In this document: positions 1-10,690 of the stretch, one piece after another | How the letters are laid out: every line of letters begins with the position of its first letter | Position numbering within the stretch: the stretch's first letter is position 1 | DNA from: Dugong dugon | Lineage: Eukaryota > Chordata > Mammalia > Sirenia > Dugongidae | Assembly (NCBI GenBank): GCA_030035585.1 | Contig: CM057460.1 | Span: 219,935,711-219,999,710, forward strand | DNA length: 64,000 nt | Direction: 5' to 3' | The notes under the pieces: generated by a model | What the model saw: only the letters and a program-made list of their open reading frames with translations | What the model was told of the DNA's origin: nothing | Databases searched by the model: none | Translations under genes and position numbers: made by a program

Positions 1-126
1 GAGGACCTATTTTTTTTCCTCTTAAAGTGTTAGTTGGACTGGATTGAGTGAAAGGTGATCATCTGAAGGCTCCTGGCAGTAGCAGGTGATGGAACAATGC
101 ATCTGACCCTTTTCCGTCCTTCCAGC

Positions 127-430
127 TGTGCGTGCATGCATGAGTGTGCTGTGTGTACATGTGTTTGTGTGTGTATATGTGTCTGTGTGTGCATATGACT
201 GTGTATGAGTATATTTGTGTGTGCTTGTGTGTTTCATTTCTGTATCTCTGCACATTTCTGTATGTCTGCGTGTATATGTGTGTGTGTGGGTGTACGTGTG
301 TGTTTGTATGTGTTTCTCATGTGTTCTGTGTTTCTATATGTTTAGTGTAAGCATATAGGAGTGTGTATAGGTCTGTATATTTATGTATGCTTCTGTATGG
401 GTTTGCGTGAGTGTGTGAATATACATATAT
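127..430. repeat. Degenerate TG-rich simple repeat
   Basis: The plus strand is dominated by TG dinucleotides interrupted by A, C and short T runs, about 300 bp in all. It is a decayed (TG)n microsatellite. Reading frames across it give low-complexity Val/Cys/Tyr peptides on one strand and Thr/His peptides on the other, so they are not genes. Confidence 0.85.
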
Positions 431-450
431 GTGTGCAAAGAGCAAGAGAA

Positions 451-1923
451 GGAAGAGATATCTCTTGCATGTGTTCTACAGAGGCCAACAACCTATAACC
501 CAAGGTACAAATCTAGCCTGCTGCCTATTTTTGTACAGCCTGCAAGCAAATAATGATTTTTTACATTTTTAAGTGGTTGGAAAAAAAATCAAAAGAATAC
601 TATTTCACGACGTGAAAATTATGTGAAATTCATATTTCTGTGTCTGCAAGTAAGGCTTTATCCGGATGCAGCCACTCTGTTTATTTACATACTGTCTGTG
701 GCCGCTTTCAAGTGAGAAGGGCAGGGCTGAGTAGTTGTGGCAAAGACTTTACAACCCAGAAAGCCAAAAATGTTTACTATTTGACCCTTTACAGAACAAA
801 TTTGCTGGGTTAGTGCCTCTGCCATATTAAAATGTCACCTTGGACTTCTCCTTCATTACCCTGATAACTTATGCCATACTTGCTTATACAATTATCTCTT
901 CCATGCCTGTTTTCCCCCTAAACTTCATGACACAGGTTGGCAGGTTCCATGTCTGCCATGTTCCACCCTGTGGTCCAGGCGCTACTTAGATCAGGCAGGC
1001 ACATCCTGCGTAGTCAGTGCATACTTGTAGAATGAATGATTATTCCAAAAGCAGAGAGGCCACAGGAAAATCGATTTTGCTGTTAGGCAGCCATTCACAT
1101 TGTTTACAGGATCTCTAGGCTGTCAAAGACCCATTGATGAATGCACATTAGTGGCACCTTCTGCTCATAGGCTCACCTGGCGATGTAGCGTCTCAAGCCA
1201 AGAGGATGTATGCACCCACCTGTGGCGGAAAGATACACCTTTAAGGTACTCACCATGCACTTTTGTGTGTGTCAGGAGATCATGTTAAAGTTGAATTTTC
1301 CCTTTTTGGAGTCCTCAGAAGTGTGATGCAGAGGAAAGATGTTGGACAGGAGAAATTGAACTTGCTACCCGTTTGCTGTGTGACCTTGAGTATGTCGCCT
1401 GATTTGGCTGAGCAATATCCTCAAGGATCAAAGGTGTGACTCTTCTCCTATGTGTGTGAGCACCTGGCTTCTTAATGACTGACAGATACTAGTGGCTTTT
1501 AGCTAGGGGTTGGTTCTTGGATGTATGGCAATACGCGGGAAAAGTCTGCAAAACTTTCAATTGTCCCATCATTTATATAAATGATAAACCTATTGATCTA
1601 AGTCTATTTTTTCACTGTAAATATAAACGTAGAATGCGTTTTTCATGCTTGTAGCATATGACATGTACGGATTTTCCATGGATGCAGCTGCCTTGAACAT
1701 CATGGGAAGATGAAGAGTTGGTTACAGATTTGGAAACCATTAGCAGTGCCATTTGTAATATTTGAGTCGCCAATACAACATGCGTGGGTCTATCTGGATT
1801 TATAGCTGATGCATTCCTGGTGATTCTAAACATAGATGGCAGACTTTCCACTGCTTCATATGTATTCTGGTGTGGTCATATTGGGCATCATATATTGAAA
1901 TGTATGTTGCTATATTACAAACG
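451..1923. other. Intergenic DNA, nothing recognised
   Basis: I see no recognised repeat family, long reading frame or RNA gene here. Reading frames are under about 80 codons and lack family motifs. Old diverged repeats may be present below what can be recognised by eye. Confidence 0.5.
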
Positions 1924-2271
1924 CGGGGGCAATGGTGGGTCAGTGGTAGCATTATCACCTTCCGTGCAGGAGACCTGGGTTCGATTCCTGGCCAATGCAC
2001 CCCATGAGCAGCTATTACCCATCTGTCAGTGGAGGCTTTTGCATTGCTGTGATGCTGAACAGGTTTCAGTGGATCTTCCAGATTAAGATGGACTGGGAAA
2101 AAGGGTCTGGTGATCTACTTTTGAAAATAAGCCAACGAAAACCCTATGGATCACAAACGGTCAGATCCTCAACCCATCATGTGGATGTGCAGGACCAGGT
2201 AGCATTTTGCTCTGTTGTGCGTGGGTCACCAGGAGTTGGGGGCTGGCTTGACAGTAGCTAATAACAACAAC
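1924..2271 (+). mobile_element. SINE with tRNA-Gly-like head and RTE-type tail
   Basis: From 1929 the sequence reads as a tRNA-Gly-like gene: acceptor GCAATGG, A-box region GGGTCAGTGGTAGC, a TCC triplet at the anticodon position, and B-box GGTTCGATTCC. An unrelated body follows (from about 2045), with words shared with the RTE-derived repeats at 10302 and 34992 (CAGGTTTCAG, CTTCCAGA). The 3' end is TAATAACAACAAC. The element is flanked by a 12-bp target-site duplication, ATATTACAAACG at 1912-1923 and ATACTACAAACG at 2272-2283, with one mismatch. This shows the insertion limits directly. It is a Pol III-type SINE, presumably mobilised by the RTE LINE. It is not a working tRNA gene. Confidence 0.85.
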
Positions 2272-2283
2272 ATACTACAAACG

Positions 2284-2825
2284 ACTTCCTTTTATGTCTC
2301 CTTTCTGTCACATGCAGGGCATTATATTGAAGGGTTTTCCTTGACATTTAAGTATTTAGGCAAGTTACACTATCCATGAATTTAGTTGCAGGATAGTCAG
2401 AAGGCATACCAGATAATTGTTGTTCAAAGTGGTGCTGCATTTGAAAGGGTTAGAACCTCAGACTATCTGATCACAAATGTCCTTTTAACTTTAGAATCAT
2501 CTCTGCATCTTCTCCGTTCCACAATGTGACATTTGAACTCCCAAAGGAGATTTGGCAAAGGGAAAGGAAAGGAAAGTCAAAATTAGCAGGATCTAGTATT
2601 AATTTTTTTTCCATCTGCTGTTCCTCTTAACTGAATGTTTACATATTTGAAAAGTTCTAGAGCAAGGGAGAAGCATCGGTAACATTGTGCTCCATGGTAA
2701 TTATAGCGTTGGGCTTGACACTGTCTTGCTTTCCAAATATATTTTTTGCAGGTGCTGAATTAAGCATTTACATGCAGAGAAACTTGTCATTTAAAATTGG
2801 ATATGAGTTCTGCTCTGGCTATGAT
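2284..2825. other. Intergenic DNA, nothing recognised
   Basis: AT-rich sequence with a short GGAAA-rich stretch near 2558-2575. No repeat family or gene is recognised. Confidence 0.45.
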
Positions 2826-3032
2826 ATGTTGTTGCTACCTGCTGTTGAATCCCTTCTGACTCGTAGGGACCCTATAGGACGGAATAGAACTGCCCCATAG
2901 CGTTTCCAAGGCTGTGATTTTTACAGGGGCAGATCCTCAGACCTTTACTCCTGTGGAGATGCTGGGTGGGTTCAAACTACCGACCTTTGGGTTAGCAGCT
3001 GAGCACTTAACCACCGTGCCACCTGGGCTCCT
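2826..3032 (-). mobile_element. AfroSINE, antisense
   Basis: Read on the minus strand, the element starts near 3032 with GGAGCCCAGGTGGCACGG, the tRNA-derived head of the Afrotheria SINE. It contains the usual GTTAAGTGCTCAGCTGCTAA A-box area and the ACCCACC B-box area, and ends near 2826 at the GACTCGTAGGG-type tail module shared with RTE. The copy is diverged and full length, about 205 bp. Confidence 0.88.
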
Positions 3033-3376
3033 GACCGAGGATATAGAAAGCCGGAAAGAATGACACTCCCACTTTATCAACGAGAAAACGCAAAGTAAAC
3101 TACAAAATCATTGCTATTCTTGAACCCATCAGAGAGTGAGACAGCTGAGGTCAGAGGACAATCAAGTAGCTTGAAATCTAAGGAGAATGAGTGGCTTTCA
3201 GCCACCCAAGAGATGGCTAGACAGAAGCATCAGATCATCTGTAGCACAAGGCAGGAGGGAGTCCCCTCTGCCATCAAAGTGTTTCAGAGATGTCTGCTAA
3301 AATTCTGACAATTGTCAAAGGTCTGGTATGAACTAGCACGAGGGCAGAGAAAGTCTCAGGGAACCAGACACAAGGG
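3033..3376. other. Intergenic DNA, nothing recognised
   Basis: No recognised repeat or gene. A 65-codon reading frame lies at 3111-3308 but has no family features. Confidence 0.45.
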
Positions 3377-3751
3377 GAATCCACATCCACTCACGGTGTG
3401 CATTACACACATGTGCACCATGACGTGGTGAATCCACACTCACTCACAGTGTGCATTTTGCACGTGTGCACCATGCCATGGTGAATCCACACTCGCTCAC
3501 GCAGTGTGCATTATGCACGTGTATACAGTGTAATAGTGAATACATACTCACACAATGTGCATTACAGACATGTGTGTAATGCCAGGGTGAATCCACACTC
3601 ATTCACACAGTGTGCATTATGGACATGTGCACCATGCCATGGTGAACCCACACTCACTCACACAGTGTGCTTTATGGATGTGCACAGCGCAATGGTGAAT
3701 CTACACTCACTCACACAGTGGGCATTATGCACATGTGTGCAATAGAATAAC
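3377..3751. repeat. 53-bp minisatellite, seven units
   Basis: Seven head-to-tail units each begin GAATCCACACTCACTCAC or a close variant. They start at 3377, 3430, 3483, 3538, 3589, 3644 and 3697, and are 53, 53, 55, 51, 55, 53 and 55 bp long. Every unit carries a GTGCATTAT-like core followed by an ACATGTG-like and a CCATGGT-like segment. Units differ mainly by transitions and small indels, so the array is old or evolves slowly. There are no unique spacers, so it is not a CRISPR array. Confidence 0.92.
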
Positions 3752-4039
3752 GAATTTGTGATTGGTGGTCAATGTCTGCCACCGGGGTGGGTGGAGGGAG
3801 AAGGAACAGGGGCCATATATTTTCAGTTCGTTCTCTCGTTGGTATCATGTTCCGAAAGGGAAGGGGAATTCGTCTCAACACTCCTTGCTTCAAGAATTTT
3901 TTTTTTTTTTTTTTAGGACTGGCGCAATTTAGGCATGTCATCTCCATCATTTTTTTCAGAGAGGGCATATGTGAGAGGGTATGTGTAATGCTACTGAGTA
4001 TTTCCTTTTCCTTCATGCCAGTTGCTGGGTATATGACTA
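3752..4039. other. Unclassified, contains an 18-nt T run
   Basis: A run of 18 T lies at 3897-3914. Such a run could be the inverted poly(A) end of an antisense retroinsertion, but the sequence to its right up to the RTE match at about 4040 is not recognised. A 174-codon plus-strand reading frame crosses the T run and the antisense RTE and is not a gene. Confidence 0.4.
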
Positions 4040-6055
4040 TACCAAGACAGACTTGTTCGTTCTTTTGGCAGCCCATAGTAGTCAACATTCTTCGTCCACA
4101 CCATAATTCAAAGGCATCAATTTTTCTTCAGTCTTCTTTAGTCATGGTCCAACTTTCGCATGCATATGAGGAGATTGAAAATATCATGAATTGGGTCAGG
4201 CGCACCTTGGTCCTCAAAGTGACAGCTTTGTTTTTCAACTCTTTAAAGAGGTCTTTTGCAGATTTGCCCAATGCAATATGTCATTTGATTTCTTGACTTC
4301 TGCTTCCGTGGGACATGACTGTGGATCCAAGTGAAATGAAATCTTTGACAACTTCAATCTTTTCTTCATTTATCATGATATTGCTTATTGGTCCAGTTGT
4401 GAGGATTTTTGTTTTCTTTATGTTGAGGTGTAATCCATACTGAAGGCTGTGGTCTTTGATCTTCATCAGTAAGTGCTTCAAGTCCACTTCACTTTCAGCA
4501 GGTAAGATTGTGTCATCTGCATATCTCAGGTTGTTAAAGAGTCTTCCTCCAATCCCAATGCCCTATTCTTCTTCCTATAGTTCAGCTTCTCAGATTATTT
4601 GTTCAGCACACAGATTGAATAGGTATGGTGAAATGATACAACCCTGATGCACACCTTTCCTAACTTTAAATCACGCAGTATCCCTTTTTTCTGTTCAAAT
4701 GACTCTTTCTTGGTCTATTATAGGTTCCTCGTGAGAACAATTAAGTGTTCTGGAATTCCCACTCTTCACAATGTTATTCATAATTTGTTATGATCCACGC
4801 TGTCTAATGCCTTTGCATAGTCAATAAAACACAGGTAAACATTTGGTATTCTCTGCTTTCAGCCAAGATCTATCTGACATCAGCAATGATATCCCTTGTT
4901 CCACGTCCTCTTTTGAATCTGGCTTGAATTTTTGGCAGTTCCCAGTCGATGTACTCTGCAACCGCTTTTGAATGATCTTCAACAAAATTTTACTTGTGTG
5001 CTATGTTAATGATATTGTTCTATAATTTCCACATTCTGTTGGATCACTTTCTTTGGAATAGGCACAAATATGGAGTTCTTCCAGTCAGTTGGCCAGATCG
5101 CTGTCTTCCAAATTTCTTGACATAGACAAGTGAGCACTTCCAGCGCTGCATCCATTTGTTGAAACATCTCAATTGGCATTCCGTCAATTCCTGGAGCCTT
5201 GTTTTTTTGCCAATGCGTTCAGTGCAGCTTGGACTTCTTCCTTCATTATCAGTGGTTCTTGATCATATGCTCCCTCCTGAAGTGGTTGAATGTTGACCAG
5301 TTCTTCTTGGTACAGTGACTCTGTGTATTCCTTCCATCTTCTTTTGATGCTTCCTGCATCATTCAATATTTTACCCATAGAATCCTTCAAAATTTGAGGC
5401 TTGAATTTTTTCTTCAGTTCTTTCAGTTTTAGAAATACCAAGTATGTTCTTCCCTTTTGGTTTTCTAACTCCAGGTCTTTGAATTTCATTATAATACTTT
5501 ACTTTGTCTTCTGGAGCCTCCCTTTGTTCAACTCTTTTTCTTCATCATTTCGTTTGTTTTATCTGCTCTACGTTCAAGAGGAAGTTTCAGAGTCTCTTCT
5601 GATATCCATTTTGGTCTTTTTTTTCTTTCCTGTCTTTTTAATGACATTTTGCTTTCTTCTAGTATGATGTCATTCCACAACTCATCTAGTCTTTGGTCAT
5701 TTGTGTTCAATGCATCAATCTATTCTTGAGATGGTCTCCAAATTCAGGTGGGATATACTCAAGGTCCTATTTTGCCTCAGGAAGACTTGTTTTAACTTTC
5801 TTCAGCTTCAACTTGAACTTAAATTTGATGGTTTGTTCTGCAGTAGGCCGCTGGCCTGGTTCTGACTGATGAAATTGAGCTTCTCCATTGTCTCTTTCCA
5901 CAGATGTCATTACTTTGATAACTGTGTTTTCCACTTGGTGAGATCCGTGTGTATAGTTGCCGTTTATGTTGTTGAAAAAAGGTATTCACAATGAAGAAAT
6001 CGTTGGTCTTGCAAAATTCTATCTTGAGATCTCTAGCAACAATTCTATCACCAAG
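4040..6055 (-). mobile_element. BovB-like RTE LINE (R1), antisense
   Basis: Minus-strand sequence matches the RTE copies at 29703, 43407 and 56030 in order: C-terminal ORF region at low coordinates, reverse transcriptase at about 4300-5200, and the end of the endonuclease at about 5750-6055. About 280 bp of the 3' end are missing at 4040 compared with R2, and the 5' part with most of the endonuclease is also missing. So about 2.0 kb of a roughly 3.2 kb element remains. Confidence 0.88.
4281..6055 (-). pseudogene. RTE ORF remnant (endonuclease end and reverse transcriptase)
   Basis: The reading frame is broken into pieces at 5710-5528, 5489-5184 and 4487-4281. In the RTE family this ORF encodes an AP-like endonuclease followed by a reverse transcriptase that copies RNA at a nicked target. 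The catalytic YADD coding sequence is still present at 4512-4523 (plus-strand complement GTCATCTGCATA), inside a segment reading LRYADDTI. The 4487-4281 piece holds the following segment, with GLHLNIKKTK and GPISNIMIN. Frameshifts and stops between the pieces make it non-functional. No complete endonuclease catalytic set is present. Confidence 0.82.
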
Positions 6056-6077
6056 ACTTCAAACCTTAAAAACAAAA

Positions 6078-6297
6078 CAAAGCAAACAAAAACCCAGTCA
6101 CCACTGAGCTGGTTCCAACTCACAGCACTCTATATGTGTCAGAGTAGAACAGTGCTCCATAGGGTTTTCAATGGTGATGTTTTGGAAGTAGATCACCAGA
6201 CTTCTCTTCTGAGGTGCATCCTGGTGGACTCCAACCTCCAACCTTTTCAGTTAGCAGCTGAGTGCATTTATCATTTGCACCACCCAGGGGACTCCTT
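6078..6297 (-). mobile_element. AfroSINE, antisense
   Basis: The head reads GGAGTCCCCTGGGTGGTGC on the minus strand from about 6297. The tail module near 6110 reads AGAGTGCTGTGAGTTGGAAC on the minus strand. An A-rich (AAACA)n tail complement lies at 6068-6090. It sits directly beside the 5' break of RTE copy R1. Confidence 0.88.
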
Positions 6298-6359
6298 TAG
6301 GCCTAGGGGTAGGTAATAAAAGGTTTCCTCTCATAGACATTTCATTTCAGCAACATGAG

Positions 6360-6838
6360 TGTCATGGATTGAATTATGTCCTCCAGAAAATATGTGTGTC
6401 AATTTGGCTGGGCCATGATTCCTGGTACTGTGTGATTTTCCTATATGTTGTAAATCCTGCCTCTCTGATGTTAATGAGGGAGGATGGGTGGCAGTTGTGT
6501 TAGTAAGGCAGGACTCAATCTACAAGACTGAGTGTCCTGAGGCAATCTCTTGAAATATAAAAGACACAAGTGAGCAGAGAGACAGGGGTACCTCATACCA
6601 TCAAGAAAGCAGTTCTGGGAGCACAGCACATCCTTTAGACTGGGGTCCCTGCCCACAGAATCTCCTAGTCTGGGGGAACACTGAAGAGAAGGCCAACAGA
6701 GAGAAAAAGCCTTCCCCTGGAGCTGACGCCCTGAATTTGGACTTTTAGCCTACTTTGACCATGAGGAAATAAAGTTCTCTTCGTTAAAACCATCCACTTG
6801 TGGTATTTCTGTTATAGCAGCACTAGATGACTAAGACA
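6360..6838 (+). mobile_element. Solo LTR, MaLR-like family, copy 1
   Basis: It begins TGTCATGGATTGAATTATG and ends GCACTAGATGACTAAGACA, the TG...CA form of a retroviral LTR. Near-matching 5-bp flanks (ATGAG at 6355-6359, ATGGG at 6839-6843) support an LTR integration. A TATA-like TATAAAA lies at 6556-6562 and a polyadenylation signal AATAAA at 6768-6773. The start resembles MST/MLT1 LTRs of the ERVL-MaLR group. Related copies lie at 8938, 42239 and 49534. No coding part is attached. Confidence 0.82.
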
Positions 6839-6960
6839 ATGGGTAACTGGGTAACTGTTATATAAAGCTCCTGCCTATTTGCTTTGAGTTATAAAATTTT
6901 TTTTCAGTTATAAAATATACTATATTCTCCTTACAAACAAATTAGAATAGACATAAAAAA

Positions 6961-7420
6961 TAAAATGGAGCCCTCCAAAACCAGAATCCAATATCATAAT
7001 GGTAATTCTAACACAACTAGCATCTTGACTTATTTCCCTCCAGCCTTTTCTTCTAAACATATTTTTTACATATCTGATACTGGAAATATGTTATTTTCTT
7101 TTAAGAAAATCACATATCATTATAAGTATTTTTTCTATTGCTGCATTGTCTTAATAGCTGTCATTTTTAATAGCTACATACTATTTCTTTGAGTGAACTT
7201 ATCATTTTTTTAATGTCCTTTCATGTTGTTACACATTTTAGACAAGTTCCAATTTTCTTTTGCTGCAAGAAAAATACTTTTGTACATATTTTTCCATAAT
7301 TTAGAATATTTCCTTTGGATAGTTCCTAAATAGAGACATTATTGACTCAGAGGATGTGACCCTTCTTATACACATGCATTACATATCTACTAATGCATCA
7401 GTCTGCCATTTCCCATATTA
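6961..7420 (-). mobile_element. Ancient L1M-type fragment, antisense
   Basis: The pattern is that of an old L1 3' region read backwards: CTATTGCTGCATTGTCTTAA, then a TTTCTTTTGCTGCAAGAAAA segment and a TTGTACATATTTTTCC segment. These parallel the better conserved copies at 12735-12900 and 28200-28480. Divergence is high, so limits are approximate. Confidence 0.5.
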
Positions 7421-7703
7421 AAAATCATCTGCCTCTTTTCTGGCTGTTTACTTCCTCTGTCTACCTCTTTCAAATTGACTTTGCTGTCATCTGTAAACCT
7501 AAGATAGTCAAATGCACTCCCTCATTTGAATAATTTATGAAGTTCTGTGTCAGATATCAATACCCAATAATTCAAAGTCTTAAATTAGCCTATCAATAAC
7601 AAAATAGTTCCTTTAATTCTGACATCTCTCTCCCTCTCTTTTTAGATCATTCCTTTCATGTACCAGGAAACATACACAAAATAAAAATGATCAAAACCTG
7701 CAA
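7421..7703. other. Intergenic DNA, nothing recognised
   Basis: AT-rich, with a short pyrimidine tract near 7624-7645. No gene or repeat family is recognised. Confidence 0.4.
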
Positions 7704-7860
7704 AAAACCAAACTAAACCTGCTGCTGTTGAGTTGATTCTGACTCATAGCCACCCTATAGGACAAAGTAGAACTGCCCCATAGGGTTTCCAAGGAGAAGC
7801 TGGTGGCCAACTTTTTGGTTAGCAGTCAAGCTCTTAACCAGTGCACCACCAGGACTCCAT
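7704..7860 (-). mobile_element. AfroSINE, antisense, internally shortened
   Basis: The tail module (GAGTTGATTCTGACTCATAG then CCCTATAGGAC) is followed by CATAGGGTTTCCAAGG, and the head complement CCACCAGGACTCC ends near 7859. The middle is about 50 bp shorter than in other copies. An A-rich tail complement precedes it at 7700-7712. Confidence 0.88.
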
Positions 7861-8937
7861 AGAGTTATAGAAATTCATGCTTAAACCCATAAGTATTTTA
7901 ACATAGATATTTTCCCAAATTGTATTAATATACATCTTAATACACAAGGATTGTTATTTCAATACTTGTTGCTATGGTTTGTGTTCTTTTAAAAAATAGA
8001 GAGGAAAACTTCAATAAAACATTTTTCTGTCATATGAGTCAGCAAATACTGTGGGTAAGAGTTACATAAAAATTGAAAATGAATAGCTGAGGAAAGATTT
8101 ACTGTAGTTGGACAATTTGACCTCAAAGATAAATGCTTGATTCACTCCAGGATATGACCTCTCTGAGACTACAAACATAACATATCATGCTTATGGAGGG
8201 GCAAACTTACCTCAGAACCATTTTTTTTTTTTTTTTGCTATCTTCAATAGAAGCTTAAAATTCAGTTATTAAACATTTATTGACCTTCCAAGATTCCTTA
8301 GGACATAAAGAATAAGGTACTATCTTCATAGAATTTTTAAGTTATTGGTAGTGTCAAAGTATTGTTTTAACTCTTTAAGGATTTGTGAGATAACTGTTGC
8401 CCACTCACTTTTTCCAGCTCTCAGGTTTCTTGGGACCTTACTTTTCCCAATGAAAGAATTTGGTGCCCTCCAGTGGGGACTTGCATAATGGTGAAAGATG
8501 AAAGAAATGTTCATTGTAGCAAAATAGCTGGGATATCAAGCCTAAATGTAAGGTAGTGTATCTAGGAAGTGTGATTGGGTATAAATGGTCTCTTCTGGCT
8601 TTTGTACAGCTAGATAAGCCTTGTAAGGATATTTGTGGTTTCCTGTGTGATAGTTAGGAAGATCTGCTGGGTTTGGTTTCACTTTTTTGTGTCATATTTG
8701 GAAAACCAGAGGTGCTCAATGTTTCCCAATGGTAGGTGCCCCACAATACAACCTGAAACCCATGACCAGTGGAACAGAAGGGTACTCACCAGTCATGGCA
8801 TCCGAGAACCCCAGAGATCTGTGGCAACAATGTATTCCCACATAATATTTCTCAAAATCCATATTACCAACCAAAAATTTAAACACAGTCCATGACTCCA
8901 CATGCTTCCATTAATGAAAACACATGGTGTCATGGAT
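7861..8937. other. Intergenic DNA, nothing recognised
   Basis: About 1.1 kb with a T run at 8221-8236 and otherwise unique-looking sequence. Reading frames of 60-86 codons at 8326-8901 overlap on both strands without family motifs. Confidence 0.45.
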
Positions 8938-9445
8938 TGAACTGTGTCCCCCAAAAATATGTGTATCAATTTGGCTAGGCCATGATTCCCAGTATTGTGT
9001 GATTGTCCACCATTTTGTCATCTGGTGTGATTTTCCTGTGTTGTAAATCCTACCTCTATGATGTTAATGAGATGGGATAGGTGGCAGTAATGTTAATGAG
9101 GCAGGACTCAATCTACAAGATTGGATTGTGTCTTGAGCCAATCTCTTTTGAGATATAAAAGAGAGAAATGAGCAGAGATCCAGGGGACCTCATACCACCA
9201 AGAAAACAGCACTGGGAGCTGAGCTCATCCTTTGGACCTGGGGTTCCTGCACAGAGAAGCTCCTAGTCCAGGGGAAGATTGATGAGAAGAACCTTCCTCC
9301 AGAGTCAACAGAGAAAGACTTCCCCTGGAACTGAGGTCCTGAATTTGGACTTCTAGCCTACTAGACTGTGAAAGAATAAACTTCTGTTCATTAAAGACAT
9401 CCACTTGTGGTATTTCTGTCATAGGAGCACTAGATGACTAAGACA
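8938..9445 (+). mobile_element. Solo LTR, MaLR-like family, copy 2
   Basis: It begins TGTCATGGATTGAACTGTG and ends CTAGATGACTAAGACA. A perfect 5-bp target duplication CATGG lies at 8933-8937 and 9446-9450, which proves the limits. TATAAAA is at 9154-9160 and AATAAA at 9375-9380. A simple A run follows at about 9457. It is the same family as the LTRs at 6360, 42239 and 49534. Confidence 0.9.
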
Positions 9446-9529
9446 CATGGTATCAAAAAAAAAAAAAAAAGCAGAAAATTATTGGGTCTTGAAAGGGTGT
9501 TAAGGTTGTCTGTTGCTTATGTTTCTACC

Positions 9530-9897
9530 CAGGGGTGGATTATCCAATAGGCAAAGTAAGCACAGTGCTTACTTTACTTACCAGATCATCTGTAGTGAAC
9601 AATTTTACATTTTTTCACTACATCAAAGATGCTGCTTCTAGGTATGGCTGGCATCTTTCTCTCTCCCGGCCCAACACTTTTCTTCAGAATCAAAGCCTCT
9701 TTTTAAACTTATAATCTCTGACCAGAGCAGATGACCCAGTAAGCAAGGTAAGCATGGCCTTACTTGTGCTTACTTACTAATCTGTAGTGAACAATTTCAT
9801 GTAGGTTTCACCACATCAAGGAAATTGTTCACTACAGATAAAATGGTAAGGAAGGTAAGTACCATGCCTATCCTGCTTATTGGATACTCTGCCCCTG
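9530..9897. mobile_element. hAT-like miniature inverted-repeat transposon
   Basis: The ends are inverted copies of each other: CAGGGGTGGATTATCCAATA at the left and, complemented, CAGGGGCAGAGTATCCAATA at the right. The similarity continues inward for about 75 bp through a CTGTAGTGAACAATT block. The flanks TTTCTACC (9522-9529) and TTTTTATC (9898-9905) match at 6 of 8 positions, and 8-bp target duplication is the hAT habit. Inside, a second, perfect 19-nt inverted pair lies at 9780-9798 and 9821-9839. At 368 bp there is no room for a transposase. I do not recognise the named family. Confidence 0.75.
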
Positions 9898-9905
9898 TTT
9901 TTATC

Positions 9906-10301
9906 CCTGAGAACTTGTATTTGAGTTATCACATGGTCTAATAATATCTGCAAAAGAGAAACATCTCCTTTGATTCTCAGATTTTGCCTACTTTATATTT
10001 CTTCAAAGACTGACTATACTGTAGCCAATGTACAAATCGGGACTTTTTGTGGTCTTAGTGAAATCTTCGGATGATCCCAAATAGTCACTTTGGCTCATAC
10101 ATTCAGTCACCTCCTCACCCAATTACTGACTACACATGTGACCCCATAGCAAAATTGATGGAGGGGAAGGTTTTAATTTATATCTCCTCTCCATACCCCA
10201 AAGAAGGCTGATTCCAGGAAGTAGGAGTTAAGGAAGAGGGAGAGTGAGGCAGGGAAGGTGGAAAGGCCTGTGTGAGGGTAGATGTGTTATCCAAACCACC
10301 A
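9906..10301. other. Intergenic DNA, nothing recognised
   Basis: No repeat family or gene is recognised in this stretch. Confidence 0.4.
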
Positions 10302-10690
10302 CCTGTCAGTTTGTCATACTGTGGTTGTTTGTGTGTTGCTATAAAGCTGGAAGTTATGCTACCAGTATTTCAAACGCCAGCAGAGTCATCTATGGTGGAC
10401 AGGTTTCAACAGAGCTTCCAGACTAAGACAAACTAGAAGGAAGGGCCTGGCGATCTACTTTTGAAAATCAGTCAATAAAATCCCCACAATTATGGATCAT
10501 AACAGAATATTGTCTGATATAGTGCTGGAAGATGAGCCCCCAAGTTGGAAGGTGCTCAAAATCCATATTGGACTAGCGCATGCCAATGATTGTGAAGATG
10601 GTGCAGGGCTGGGCAACATTTTGTCCTGTTGTACTTGGGGTTGTCATGAGTGGGAGTCAACTGGATGGCAACAAACAACAACAAAAACAT
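10302..10690 (+). mobile_element. RTE-derived non-autonomous element
   Basis: The body (GTGTGTTGCTATAAAGCTGG, then CAGAGCTTCCAGACTAAGAC, then GAATATTGTCTGATATAGTG) recurs closely at 34992-35400. It ends in the RTE 3' module (GTTGTCATGAGTGGGAGTCA) with an AACAAACAACAAC tail. I infer a deletion derivative that joins the 5' leader of the local RTE LINE to its 3' end and lacks all enzyme coding. Confidence 0.75.

Noticed and set aside
144-350. Cysteine/valine-rich small protein
   Set aside because: Pure translation of a TG-rich simple repeat.
1929-2000. A tRNA-Gly gene
   Set aside because: It is the head of a SINE: it is joined to a SINE body, enclosed by a target duplication, and a second copy occurs at 33191 on the other strand. 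The stems are also imperfect.
3377-3751. CRISPR-like direct repeats
   Set aside because: The whole 53-bp unit repeats and there are no unique spacers. The host is a mammal.
3772-4296. A 174-codon plus-strand gene
   Set aside because: The frame crosses an 18-nt T run and antisense RTE sequence, and has no motif.
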